Source: Apoda limacodes (Eukaryota; Arthropoda; Insecta; Lepidoptera; Limacodidae). Taken from it: a DNA stretch of 64,000 bases. Positions within the stretch are counted from its first letter, which is position 1. The number at the start of each line of letters is the position of its first letter. The notes under the pieces were generated by a model that saw nothing but the letters and a program-made list of their open reading frames with translations, was not told where the DNA came from and ran no database searches. The DNA lies in assembly GCA_946406115.1 (NCBI GenBank), contig OX291543.1, forward strand, positions 26,562,815 through 26,626,814, written 5' to 3'. A program made the translations under genes and the position numbers. Positions 22,200 through 33,428 of this stretch are shown in pieces.

Positions 22200-24255
22200 T
22201 TTGGTAACATCTAGAAGCATAAAAATATTAAGCATATTTATATTTCTTCACAAAGCACACAGAACTACTGGTCCGGAACTGAGCAAAACGTGTACTATGG
22301 GTACCTTATGGTAATTTTTGTTGAAAACACCCACAAAGAAAACACCCAGATGTGCCCCACAGAAATTTTTATCTTGTGCGCAACATCTTTCTCAGCTGAG
22401 CCATCGAGGCAGTCAGTTCTCCTTATGTCGCCTATAAACTTAAACACTATAAATGCACGAATAAATCACCAAAGTATTTATGTAATAAATTATGAATTAC
22501 AAAAATATTATACTGTTTTTTAAAAAATATAATTAAATATTGTTTTTGTTGTCAAAATAATACAAAGTTTGTGCAAAATCATATCTAAAAGTTGTCTAGA
22601 AGAGATAGCCCACTAGCAATAAGACCATCGGTTGTAAAACGATTACTGTGTTTATCCTTCAAATTGAATTTAAATATGCGTCACAGTGTATTTCTTCTTC
22701 TTAACTATTTTAGCCTTCTAAAAAGTCGGGTAATACTGGAAAAACGGTAAAATTACCTACAAACTACTTTTTAATTTCACACAGAAATTAATGAAAATCA
22801 CCGCAAAATAAAAAGTCTACTAAAGAAAACCTCGCTCTTCTCCCTCACGTACATCAAGCTGTCCCATTCATTTCCAACAAGTACAGAAAATTTCTTTAAT
22901 TTCTTGTGCAATTAACATCCCGGGTCCAGCACAGCCGAGCAGCGCCAAGTGTCATCGTAAGTTTCAGAGCGCGTCATTAAGGGCATCTGCAACGCGCTAA
23001 ATAACGAAAAAACCCGACAAGTGAGGGAGGGGGCGAGATGAGAGATTTTATTTAACAAAGTCTATATTAACCCAGCGCAATTAGAGAGAGCGTTAACGAG
23101 CTAGCGGTAATGACTGGGCGACTATTCTCAAAGCGCTGCGAATTCTAGCATAACGCATTAGCGTCAAAGATAGGCCATAAGTTTTATGCTTATTTTGAAC
23201 GTGCTTTGTATAATAATAATATCATAAGGTTATTTTAAACATGTTTTAAATTGAAAAAAAATTTTGGCCTTAGGATATATATTTGTTTCAATACCACTGA
23301 CAAAAGTTTTTCTGAAAAATCTTTATTTAGCGATAGTTATACTACTGTTTATTTTTATTTTGTACCATTACATTGATAATATTTGAAATCAGAAAATTTC
23401 TTTACTTATTACTCATTAATGTAATAAAAGATACCGTCATGGTACTGGATTTATCCCCGAAGAGGTGGTCAGATATATTGCAAAAGTCAACTGTTTTTCA
23501 ATCAATTAGCGTAAAATACACAGGAATACATTCTACTAATAGTATAAAATTGAAAGTTAATGCGCAAATGTTTGTTATTCGACAACGCACAAACAGCTAT
23601 ACGTATTAGGATGAAATTCAAAACACACTTGAGCGTGACCTGGATGTAACAGATTTTCCGCTGGCAAAACCGCAATGATCAGCTAGTACAGAAATACAGC
23701 TAGTATTAAAAAAAAATAACTACCTAAGTTAAGTTTCATTAAATTTCGATTTTTAATTAATTTTATATTTTTATAGTATACCACTTTTACTATTATTTAC
23801 TGTAGTTAGAAACAAAGTCGAGCGAATCCTAGAATAGGAACACCTTGTTGACACATTACTGGAGAGTGATGCGAATTCAAAACTGCCGCTTTTGAATATA
23901 ATAACCGTAATGTTGCCGTAGTCGGGGGGTATTTATTGTTTAATTAACAGGAGCCGGAGTTGCGTCCGGCTTTAACGACGCTTTTACCCGACTTCTTCGA
24001 CTACAAAAGGTTATTTATGTAATCTTAAATCAGAGAAATTAAAGAATCTAAAGTCTGTATGTTTATTTCAGTAAGATTTTCTTCCATTTCTAGGGTGGCT
24101 ACAAAAACGTGGACTCCTTGTAATTCACCCTTATAATTTCGTTATGTATATCCATTTTTCTGTCCTTACGTCACAGTATTATAACCACTATATTTCTATC
24201 AATACAGACAGAAGTCACTTATGAAAACTGTCATACAACTACATTACAAAAAAAA
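22200..24255. other. unassigned DNA with a GC-rich patch
   Basis: About 22915-23165 is GC-richer, with GAGGGAGGGGGCGAGATGAG and GAGAGCGTTAACGAGCTAGC. It has no long frame or repeat match and might be a conserved non-coding stretch. The rest is featureless AT-rich sequence. Confidence 0.3.
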
Positions 24256-24257
24256 AA

Positions 24258-24560
24258 CAGCCCAGTCCAATCCTGACTTCTTCTTTTAGTTCATCAAGAA
24301 TAGATAATGGGATACTTTTCCACTTTTATGATACTGTCCCTGGTCTTTTGTTTTACCACCTGTTACTCTAAAGCTGGTGTTTAACGACTTAAATGACATT
24401 TACAAAGCAATTTAGTCCAGAGCACTATCAGAAGCAGTGTTGCAGCGATATAGGCTCACCACCTGTCCATTAAAAAAAGTGGTTGAAGGAAAGAGACTGC
24501 CCTGCATTATGATGTCGGTGTGGCCATCGTGTCAGCCTCTGGTAATTATCTTTATACAGA
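24258..24560 (+). repeat. dispersed repeat family R, copy 2
   Basis: CCCAGTCCAATCCTGACTTC, GGTCTTTTGTTTTACCACC, TACTCTAAAGCTGGTGTTTA, and CTGCATTATGATGTCGG follow the block order of 2259-2500. The start also matches 38398-38495. Ends abruptly at a reverse-transcriptase fragment. Confidence 0.5.
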
Positions 24561-24591
24561 ATCAAACCTAATGTATAAACATTACATATTA

Positions 24592-24690
24592 GACGAGGAA
24601 GTCATTCCCGATTTAATGAAACATAGTAAAATCATACCACTGTGCAAATCTGGAAGAAAAGTGAACCTTACTAACTTTAGACCAATTTCG
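24592..24690 (+). pseudogene. Jockey/CR1-type reverse-transcriptase scrap (fingers region)
   Basis: Encodes VIPDLMKHSKIIPLCKSG and then NLTNFRPIS, the conserved stretch of non-LTR reverse transcriptases before the palm (IP..MK.AKI.PL.KSG...NFRPIS). The frame continues only to 24756 without further RT motifs, and no RT is found upstream. Both ends are truncated; an isolated remnant. Confidence 0.7.
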
Positions 24691-24759
24691 AGAAAATCAT
24701 CAATCAAATCTATGCAGGATTTTGTGTATTTGGTGGCCTGGTTCCTGCGTGATTGATGG

Positions 24760-25100
24760 TAACAGGTGTACACCCGGGAAGTTCCTTGTCACTTCTTCTT
24801 CCCTTAGGCTTGTTTCCGAAGTGACAGTACGTTAAATGGTGTGCATTTGTTGCCAGACTGTCGTGTGGAAGCTGAGCTACTTCATGATATACAACGTCTG
24901 TGAGTATGTGTATGCATATGGGTATGTTTGCACGTTTCTGTGATTTTTGTCTGGCGCCGAACGGCCGATGGTGAATATTCATTATATTATTATACTGGTA
25001 CCTATGTAAATTTATACATTTATGTATATATTTTGTAGAAGTATCAATTTTTTATACATTGTGTATTATGTATATTTATGTGTATCTTTGTGTATGTATA
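24760..25100. other. unassigned DNA
   Basis: The 90-codon minus-strand frame at 24710-24982 has no recognisable domain. From about 24990 it turns into TATGTATA-rich simple sequence. Confidence 0.35.
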
Positions 25101-25104
25101 TGTA

Positions 25105-25394
25105 CTAGTTGTTGCCAACGGCTCCGCCCACGCTGGATTTAAAAGTGATTACTACGACCACTCGTGCAATATAGCAAGAAAGTTGCAATAGGAAACTCTA
25201 CCTGTGGCATGCATGCATGCACGTGGAATTTGGTCATTCCTGCATTAACTTTTATTTTTACGGAATAAAAGTCTAGCCTACGTCCTTCTCTGTCTCTTCA
25301 ATTATCCCTCTGCGACGTTTTTAGCTCGATTGGATGCTCCTTTGTGACGACGCAAGGACAAACGAACATACATACTATCCGCATTTATAATATA
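25105..25394 (-). mobile_element. non-autonomous Helitron, first of a head-to-tail pair
   Basis: On the minus strand it runs from a TATATTATAAATGCGGATAG-type 5' end to GGGCGGAGCCGTTGGCAACA and a terminal CTAG (25105-25108). The GGCGGAGCCGTTGGC stretch gives the short 3' hairpin placed just before CTAG in Helitrons. No Rep/helicase ORF. Confidence 0.6.
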
Positions 25395-25604
25395 CTAGCT
25401 TTTGCCTTAATTCGGTTAACGGTGTAGGATTTTAACGGCAACTCCTCAATTATGGAAAAAAAACCGACTAATACTTTTTCAAAGTAGCTTATGTCCTTTC
25501 CCGGGACTTAAACTATCTACATGCCAATTTTCATTTTGATCGGTACAGCAGTTTGAGCGTAACGAGGTAACAGACAGTGTTACTTTGGCATTTATAATGT
25601 TTAT
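25395..25604 (-). mobile_element. non-autonomous Helitron, second of a head-to-tail pair
   Basis: Its CTAG (25395-25398) directly abuts the 5' end of the previous copy. Blocks TATGTCCTTTCCCGGGACTT, CCAATTTTCATTTTGATCGG and GTAACAGACAGTGTTACTTT are typical of lepidopteran short Helitron-like elements. The 5' end is near GGCATTTATAATG. Shared orientation and direct abutment suggest tandem Helitron insertion. Confidence 0.6.
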
Positions 25605-25609
25605 TCATG

Positions 25610-26570
25610 GTAGTATGCATAGTTTTAAGTATATGTATACATATGATTGTGCAAGACCAGAATTATGATGGCGCAAATGCCACTAGTACCTACTATTAAA
25701 TATCGGAATACTTTTAAATATCTGAATTCCTTCACACGATTGACGACATTTGGCGCTTTACATGATGCGCCCCCTATACCACATTAAAACAAAAAAAAAA
25801 AAATTGACATGTTATTGATTTTGTTTTTACTAGCTTACTAACTTATTTACATTACCTACTAAGTGTTTCAATAGATATAATTGTTAGCTGATTGTCAAAG
25901 TATTGTATTATTACTTTTTAAATAACACTTCTTTCCAGATCTTTTTGGCATAACTTAACATTGTTTACATTGTATCGAGGATTAAAAATTGTTCTCAGAA
26001 ACGTATTTGAATAAATGTTGTTTGATTTGATTGTACGAAAACGATATTCTTCTATAGTTTTAGTCAAATAGAAATTTCGACATCAGCCAACAAAACAAAT
26101 TTCCTGAAACGAAACCCCGTAAAATACCGCTCGAAAGCTACGTATTTCCAAAATAGAAAGAGGAAGCTATCAACGATGCGATAAAGCTAGTTGGCGGGTG
26201 TCATTAGCGCTAGAACCCGGACTAGCGTGCTAGTATTGCAATCTTGGCAAATGTCTGTACTAACTGCCAAATTGGGTTGTTTTCTAGTCGGTAATTTGAC
26301 GTAACATCGCATGTCTCTAATATTAATTTTATTTCTCAGTTTTGAGAAAACTGCTATAAAATTTAAAGGCTAAGTTTTATTTACACTATTATGTAAAGTA
26401 TTTATTTTTTACCGACGAACAGATTACTTAGGTTAGATAATGTGTGCGTTTGTTACCATTTGCTTTAAAATTACTTGTCTGATTTAGATAAGATGTCATT
26501 TAGAACAGATTCTTAGACATGTTAACATATCTTACCTCTGACGGGGCAGATCAAGATAAGTATGTTTTCT
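25610..26570. other. unassigned AT-rich DNA
   Basis: A poly-A run at about 25790 and AATAAATGTTGTTTGATTTG near 26010 hint at old LINE tails, but no family could be matched. Confidence 0.35.
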
Positions 26571-26574
26571 TAAA

Positions 26575-26680
26575 AGGGTTTTTTTAATAGTCTAAAGGCA
26601 AAAGCGAAACTCTTACAATCGCATCATGTACGTCCGTATGTCATAGCCTTATAGCTCCGCCGCCGTTGCATTGATTCTAA
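26575..26680 (+). repeat. family C repeat fragment
   Basis: Has a GGCAAAAGCGAAACTCTTAC block followed by CATGTACGTCCGTATGTCAT, like the fragments at 29412 and 38625. Diverged and non-coding. Confidence 0.3.
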
Positions 26681-26767
26681 TATTAAAATTAGAAAAAAAG
26701 TAGGGGTATCTATCTCTCCATACATATTTTCAGTTCACTGAGATATATTTTCACGTACCCCATTTTC

Positions 26768-26838
26768 AAAGTCAAAGTGAAAAATTATTTATACAAATAA
26801 GGTTTTTTAAAAAGACTTTTGAATCGTCAACACTACTT
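26768..26838 (-). mobile_element. LINE 3' tail fragment
   Basis: On the minus strand TTGACGATTCAAAAGTCTTT, AACCTTATTTGTATAAATAA and TTTCACTTTGACTTTG match the tail family at 12416-12490. Confidence 0.55.
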
Positions 26839-27633
26839 TATGCTACTCTTTGATACTTATATTCACTGTCGTCAAATGCTCTTTATATCTATATATATAT
26901 AACATATTTTTCGAGAAGTTGAAATTTGAAATTTGTACCCCGTCCTCTCCTATAACTTTCAAACCGCGTGTTTTCAAAAATTGGAATTGGAATCTATACA
27001 AAACAAGCCACAGTAAAAACACAGTGAACATTTAACTCATCACAGTCTCTAGCTATACTAAAATCGGTGCTTAGAAATTACATCCACCCTTAAATTATTA
27101 CATTGTTATGTCCAGCAATCAATTACACTATCCTAGAATTATTGATGTTATGGCGTAACAGATTTCTTTGACTTCTAACCCCTCATGAAATGTTTATCTT
27201 ACAAATTTATTTCTCGCTCACCCTCACTGGAGTAGAATGTAGATGAAAAGAGATGTGCCATATTTTCAAAGGTCAAGGAAAATTGGCTCAGATATGAGTG
27301 CACTAAATGACAAGCGCCATCTGGTGTATGTCATAAAACCACCCTCTATCCCACTACGCTTGTTGCAAGTGATAGTTTCTTGTAAGGGTATTGAATGAGT
27401 ATACCTTTTGTTATGAGTTCTTACATATTTTCATATATTTCGTTGCTTAAGTTGTTGATATGATACAATAGATATGTACGCACTAACACACACATATGGT
27501 ATGATAAACTTCCTATCTATTGATAACACGATTATCATTACATAACCACGAATATAGGCAAATATCTGCAAATTTGTAGTTATTTCTAAACTTCAGATAG
27601 GTACACCTACATATATACATACATGTGTACACG

Positions 27634-27930
27634 CTAGCTTATGCCCGCGGCCCTGCTTGCACGATATTTGGCATTCGGTGTGGATCTTATGGCAACTCCT
27701 AGGTTTCGAGTATAACGTAGTTTGCTTAAAGCAAAATATAGCTCTAGCTATAGGCATTTGATATAATTGTTCCTGTGGGGACTTTTAAATTCTCCGGGAT
27801 ATGTATAAATAAGGGTTTTAGCTATCTTACTACTAAAACGGTTAAGTTTCGGTGGGGTAAAGAAGTAACAAACGTGAAAAAAAACACACACTCACAAATT
27901 TTTGCATTAATGATATCAGTAGGATTTATA
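27634..27930 (-). mobile_element. non-autonomous Helitron, first of second head-to-tail pair
   Basis: CTAG at 27634, then CTTATGCCCGCGGCCCTGCT. Further in come GATATGTATAAATAAGGGTT, GTTAAGTTTCGG and TTGCATTAATGATATCAGTA where the 5' end should be. Frames inside it are not protein-like. Confidence 0.5.
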
Positions 27931-27939
27931 CTATGTGTA

Positions 27940-28035
27940 CTAGCTTATACCCGCGGTTTTGCCCGCGCCGAGTAAGGTTATCACCGTAGGATTCCTACCG
28001 GAACACGTGATTTACATGCCTAAAATGTACCTACT
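27940..28035 (-). mobile_element. Helitron 3'-end fragment following 27634-27930 head-to-tail
   Basis: CTAG (27940-27943), then CTTATACCCGCGGTTTTGCC CGCG, gives the same hairpin-like terminus, starting about 10 bp after the previous copy and in the same orientation. The rest fades near 28035. Confidence 0.5.
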
Positions 28036-28039
28036 TATT

Positions 28040-29260
28040 GTATTAACTAAAACGTAATGTATTATATTCTCTTTGGTATTAACTACTCATTGAGATAAAA
28101 AGTTATTATAACTGCTGAAATTGTGTTTTCTTTGCGTTTTGAGACCTAGGAAATTATTTGCGACTATTTTCAGAGACATGTATGTGTGTGTGTGTTTGTG
28201 TCTGTATTTAGGTATGTGATTTTTTTTTAATCCATAATTGGTATATATTTCTATATAAGAAAGTACTATTCTCTACATTTGTACAAGACTGTGGTAACTA
28301 TTTTCCGAAAAAAAAAGAACATACTTTGGTCAGTTATACGTACGCAGGTACGTCCCCGAACTCAAACCAACGATTTTTGGATTTTTTGTATATATTGTCT
28401 GTTTGTTCAAGCATTACGCAAAAACTACCTAACCGATTTCAAAGCAGTTATTATTATTATTTAAACATTTTGGTACAACCAGTAGTTACACATATGGACG
28501 TCCATATACAGATATTATAACCAAAACTAAATTTAAATACTGTAAAAGGTCATTATAAAACACCTCTTTGCAAAATTATTAATCTACATACAGTGCAGGT
28601 GCATTGACAAATTACATAAATATCTAAGTATAATAAATTTTAATGATACCGTTATTTGCTGTACAAAAGCATTGTCAAAAATAGATTGTATATATACTAA
28701 TATGTCATCAATATCAAGAATTGGCGGTCGTTGTTCTAAAGAAATTACAATGAATTGCAGTTAAAGTCATCCCTTCATCCTGGATCTAGGAATTTCTTAT
28801 TAGACAGTTCGCTTTGTACACACGTCTTTGGGCTCGACTAAGAATGGGTTTTTCTGATTTCAATCTATGAGGGAGGAAAATCTGGTGTCAAAATTTGTAC
28901 GAAATTATCTCAAAAACTGCTAGGGTTCCTAACGTTATAATTTGCCTAAAACTTTCCACTAATACTGTTTTTTTATAATTTAACGCCAAAAGTTATTAAA
29001 CATTTGTATGAGGTACTTGTACTACCAGAATTTTAACACGGGTGAAGTTATGAATAAATTCTTGTAAAACCATTATAATGATAAATATAAATATGACCAC
29101 AAATTTGTTAAAAAACAATTGAATCTAATAAGAAATTAAAATTTAATACAGTACCTAAATTTAAAAAAATTAATTTGTTTTTTTTGTTTCTTATTAGAGC
29201 TCTATTAAGCGTAAAAACCTCAGGTCAGGTCAATACTAATGACAAGAATGAAATTCTGCT
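28040..29260. other. unassigned AT-rich DNA
   Basis: Includes a short GT run near 28185 and CTACCTAACCGATTTCAAAG at 28425, resembling a short-repeat motif, but no boundaries are visible. No gene. Confidence 0.35.
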
Positions 29261-29261
29261 A

Positions 29262-29305
29262 AAACCGGCCAATAGCGAGTCCGGGTCGCGCACCGAGGGT
29301 TGTGT
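29262..29305 (+). mobile_element. family P head fragment
   Basis: AAACCGGCCAATAGCGAGTC, then CGGGTCGCGCACCGAGGGTT, corresponds to the head of the elements at 56760 and 60470. Confidence 0.5.
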
Positions 29306-29411
29306 TATGTTTTCAGTATTTTGTAATCACACAAACATTAAACTTACAAGAAAAGAGAAGAGATTGCTAAAGAAGATTAACTTTTTTGTGAGTTTAACGC
29401 ATTTCTTATAA

Positions 29412-29490
29412 GGGTTCCGTTGCCGAATGACAAAAAAACCCTTAAAACTTCATCATATTCGTCCGTCCATGACACAGCTTCATTAAGGAA
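29412..29490 (-). repeat. family C repeat fragment
   Basis: GGGTTCCGTTGCCGAATGAC, then ACCCTTAAAACTTCATCATA and TTCGTCCGTCCATGACACAG: the usual start of a repeat beginning GGGTTCCGT. The remainder is not traceable. Confidence 0.35.
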
Positions 29491-29834
29491 TACAAAGCTT
29501 AATTATTGACATTAAAAATAAACGCTGCAGATTTTTTTCATATAAAATTGAATTTCCATTATCTTCGAAGTTAATTTATATTTCGTTTTCAAAACAAAGA
29601 CCAAAAAATTTAGTGCTCGGCTTTTTCGGTTTAATAAGATTCTGATAAGCCTTTTTTTTTTATTTTCTTTACGTTGTTCCATACAAGAAAGTTCGGCAAC
29701 TAAAAAAAATTAAAATTTAATAGCGGATCAGAATCTCATGAAACTAAAAACGCCGAGCTTCTTAATCTTTGTTCTTTTTTTATCAAAATATAAATTAAAA
29801 TTTAGGAAACTTCGGAGATTATGGTCTTTGCCAT

Positions 29835-29960
29835 TTTTAACAACACAAGGTTCTCAATTCGTCTGTATGTTTTTTTTTGTATGTGTGTTACGCAATATCT
29901 TTGCGGATTAGGAACAGGGTGTAACGAATTTTATATATATGAAAGGGGACAACCCGCGGA
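29835..29960 (+). repeat. interspersed repeat related to 8555-8720
   Basis: AAGGTTCTCAATTCGTCTGT followed by ATGTTTTTTTTTGTATGTGT and GTTACGCAATATCTTTGCGG parallels the common ATGTTTTTTTTGTATG-containing repeat. The 75-codon frame at 29821 is a by-product. Confidence 0.4.
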
Positions 29961-30069
29961 TTGGTCCTATTTAAATTTGGCAAGACAGTTAGGTAAGAAA
30001 AATTGTATCATTTTAGACGACCTAATTTTTTATGTACGCGTCCTATAAGTTTCTGCGTGGCAGAGGTAC

Positions 30070-31255
30070 CACTGTGAATGAGATAAACAAAATTCCACAC
30101 CAAAAATAGCAGATTAGATATTGATAATATTTAAATATTAATAATTTTGTGTTTTGTCATTTAATGTTCTTTTCTTCGAACTAATAAAAAAGGTTAAGAT
30201 CTTACATACTATAGGCAAGATTTAAAGTCGGCTTATATTTTTTTTATATAATTTCTATATTTAAGAATCAATTGTTTTAACGTTAAGTATGTTTGAGCAA
30301 AAAAACAAATTATAAATGCGAATATTACCCATAGAATACAGTTATGTTATTTAAACTTAACAGTCACATGAAGTACAGTGGTACAAGTCTACAGATTTTG
30401 TAGACAATCTAAATAGACAAAGCTAATTTTGGAAAAATATCTTGCGTGAACACCGGCCGGTAAAAAAAATATATTTCACAAAACAATAGATAATATAATA
30501 TAAAATAACAGTAAATTATTTATAAACGTGTTTCGCTGCTATTATAAAATTAGTAAATGAGAATGATAAATTGCATGGAGTCTGAAAAAAATTTAAAATA
30601 TTTTTTTTAATAATTGATTGATTACACACTGGAAATGGAAACTAGAAACATCTGTATTTTACCATATTTTGGCAAATAAATTTCTTTTCTAACAAAAACC
30701 AAAATTAATATAAAGGACTCAAAACTGTTTTCCATTTCCCTTTTCCCATTAGATTTCCAGAATCTCGAGTACTTCAACTACTATTTCTTAATATTTTTCC
30801 ATAAAATATATCGTAAAGCTAAACAAAATCAATGTAAGTACAAACAAATATAAACAATCTTGATAAAAACGCTCCCCAACTAAATAATTAAAACCCAATA
30901 TATCCATCGCGTGATAACTATCTGCAAGTCAATTAAGGAATTCAGAATTTCAAGTAAAATTGCTGTCTTGTTTTCCGCCGTAACTGTTATCTTCATATTT
31001 GATCTGACTGCGCGGTCAGAAATTACCCCCTTTTATGGATATTCTACCCCCCGGGGGGACACTTGACCCCACAATCTGGATACATCATCTACCCCTAAAA
31101 TGAACTAATGGGCAAAACACAAACATAATAATAATGGAACGGTTAATTCCTTAGACCTTAATTTTTGAAAAGAAAAAACATATAAATGTAGAAGTCCTGA
31201 AACGCAAAATTTTTTTGTTGAAATAGATTTGAGTATATTGTATTCAAATGATTGT
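30070..31255. other. unassigned AT-rich DNA
   Basis: No repeat match or coding signal. A small C/G-run palindrome, ACCCCCCGGGGGGA-like, is at about 31046-31060. Confidence 0.4.
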
Positions 31256-31259
31256 TTTA

Positions 31260-31610
31260 TCTATACTAGTCGATACTTATATTATAAAAGATAAATATTT
31301 TTTTGTAGGGGGTAATCACTGCAACTACTAAACCTATTTTAAAAAAATCTTTTAGTAATAGAAAGCTACCATCCGTGAGTTACAAAGGCTGTCATTTTGT
31401 TTGGTTAATACAAGATTTTAGTTCGAAACAGCAAGATTTGTAAATCAATTCGAAAATGCCACTATTCCTAAACGAAGTAACGGAGTGTCCTGATTTTTGC
31501 ATAGAGATAGCTGTCTGATCTGTCCCTACAGAAAAGAACAAAGGACACTTTTACTTGATCGGGAGTTCCTACGGCAAGGATTTTTTGCGGATGAAACTCC
31601 GCATTTCTAG
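31260..31610 (+). mobile_element. well-preserved non-autonomous Helitron (351 bp)
   Basis: Starts TC (31260) after an A and ends CTAG (31607-31610) before a T, the A|TC...CTRR|T insertion pattern of Helitrons. Just before the end, TGCGGATGAAACTCCGCA forms a 6-bp-stem hairpin, four bases upstream of CTAG. The start TCTATACTAG and the block GAAAGCTACCATCCGTGAGT are typical of lepidopteran Helitrons. No Rep or helicase sequence, so it would depend on an autonomous partner. This is the best-defined Helitron in the window. Confidence 0.8.
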
Positions 31611-31964
31611 TGTGTCTACCACCGATTTTCGATTTTCATGGTACTCGTCGCATATTTGGGTGATACTAGTGGGAAATCTTTATTTTTAGTAGGTATAGCA
31701 TCCTAGTTTGAATCCTCCTCCAAATTCCTAAACATACAAGTTTTTAGTTTTACTTAAATAAAAACATATTCAAAAAAAAATTAAAAACCTTGAATCTTTC
31801 TGCATTAAAAAAATCAGAAACAGTTTTAAAACAACGAAGTTACTCGTAAAGGCACACAATTTACAAAATATACACAATTACACAATATACACGAATTGCC
31901 TATTATTTTTAATACACTGAATAATATTAAATTCCTGTAAATTGTATAATAAATTTATATAAGA

Positions 31965-32110
31965 CTAGCTTTTTCCTACAGTTTCACCCGTTCTAGATTC
32001 AGTTATTGGTGTAGAATTTATGTATAAAACCGCCTCACACTTGTGGTTTTTTGCCTATGTCCTTTCTCGGGACTTAAACTAAATGGATTTTAAATCAACT
32101 AACGTGCAAA
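31965..32110 (-). mobile_element. Helitron fragment (minus strand)
   Basis: CTAG (31965), then CTTTTTCCTACAGTTTCACC, GATTCAGTTATTGGTGTAG and TGCCTATGTCCTTTCTCGGG, the last shared with 25395-25604. The 5' part is lost. Confidence 0.5.
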
Positions 32111-32114
32111 AGAT

Positions 32115-33425
32115 AAAATTCAAAAAATGCCACTTCTAGTAATAATAGTACCTACATAAGTTTTGCCACATCGTCCCTCAGTGTATGTGCAATTGACTCC
32201 ATAAGTGCCATATCATAACTTCTAACACATCATTCTGGTGATTACTTACCAATAATAAAGCGTGAATCGATATTACCAATCTTATATTTAGGTATTTTAA
32301 TACGAGCTAATTCCTGCGACGTCATCCGCATGGAATTTTGAAAAACCAATAAAAAATAAAGCTTTTAACGGTTTCTGGTCTTTTACCTACAAAAATATTA
32401 GAACTCCCAAACAAATATTCATCCCCCATTTTCCCCTTTAAAGGATGATTTTTCAGAAACGGTAATTTTTTACACAAATTTTTAAGCAATTAGTTTTTAA
32501 AATGACGGGTTTTTATACATACTTCCAGCCCCCATTTACAAAATAAGGTAAATTTAATATAAAAGATAAGTCCTTTCTTAGCACTCGCCTAAGTTATAAC
32601 AGGAATCTCTGTGCATTTCAAGTATCCAGAGCCGGTAGTTTTGGCTGTGCGCAGATATATCAGTCAATTGGTTAGTCAGTCAGTTTACCTTCTTATATAT
32701 CCTAGATATATGTAGGTACGACTAGATTTTAGTAGATACAATATTATTTATTCATGACAGTTTTGCTCACAGTGTTTAAATAACAAACAAAAACAAACAT
32801 CAACTTTTGTTTGACCGTAATATTTATTCAACATTAAATGCATCCCCATGGCGCCAACTACGGTGATTTTTATACTTACATTGACACTCATTTTATCTCT
32901 AGGATTTTTGCGCTTAATCTTTTTAATAGAGCTGGGGCGCTGTCCATCTATTGGCATACATATAGGTATGTATATGTGCTCGTATGCATATGTGTTTTGT
33001 ATTCATGTGTAAAGTATTTCTAATTCACTAAGAAAAATTTATAAAGAAATAAAATAGAGCGAGACAGCAAACCATTATGGCTACTATGGGCTATATATTT
33101 CTCATATAAATACATATATACATAAAAATTATATAAAAATTACATAAAACAAATTATTTATAAATAATTCGGTCTATTCTGTGTATACTGATCCACTCGT
33201 AGATCGCTACGTAGGGTCTACGGTGGCGTAGAGTCTCCTTATTGGAACGAAAAGGAAATTGCTACAGAAAATTCACTTCTACGAATGAATTGCACTTGTC
33301 TCTTTTTAGAGTTCCGTTACCCTAATAGTTTCGTTATTTCTTATAAATTGCCCTTTTAATCTTTCCATCAATACTGATAAAATTTAATTTTTATATTAAA
33401 ACAGAAGAAAAAGATTTATAGATAT
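32115..33425. other. unassigned AT-rich DNA
   Basis: Contains CATATAGGTATGTATATGTG simple sequence near 32960 and a mildly GC-richer patch at 33185-33240 (CTACGTAGGGTCTACGGTGG). No gene. Confidence 0.35.
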
Positions 33426-33428
33426 ATA

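Noticed and set aside
21774..22214. 146-codon plus-strand frame as a protein
   Set aside because: Sits within a non-autonomous DNA element; rich in Arg/His/Pro with no transposase or other signature, and the sister copy at 9259 deletes most of it.
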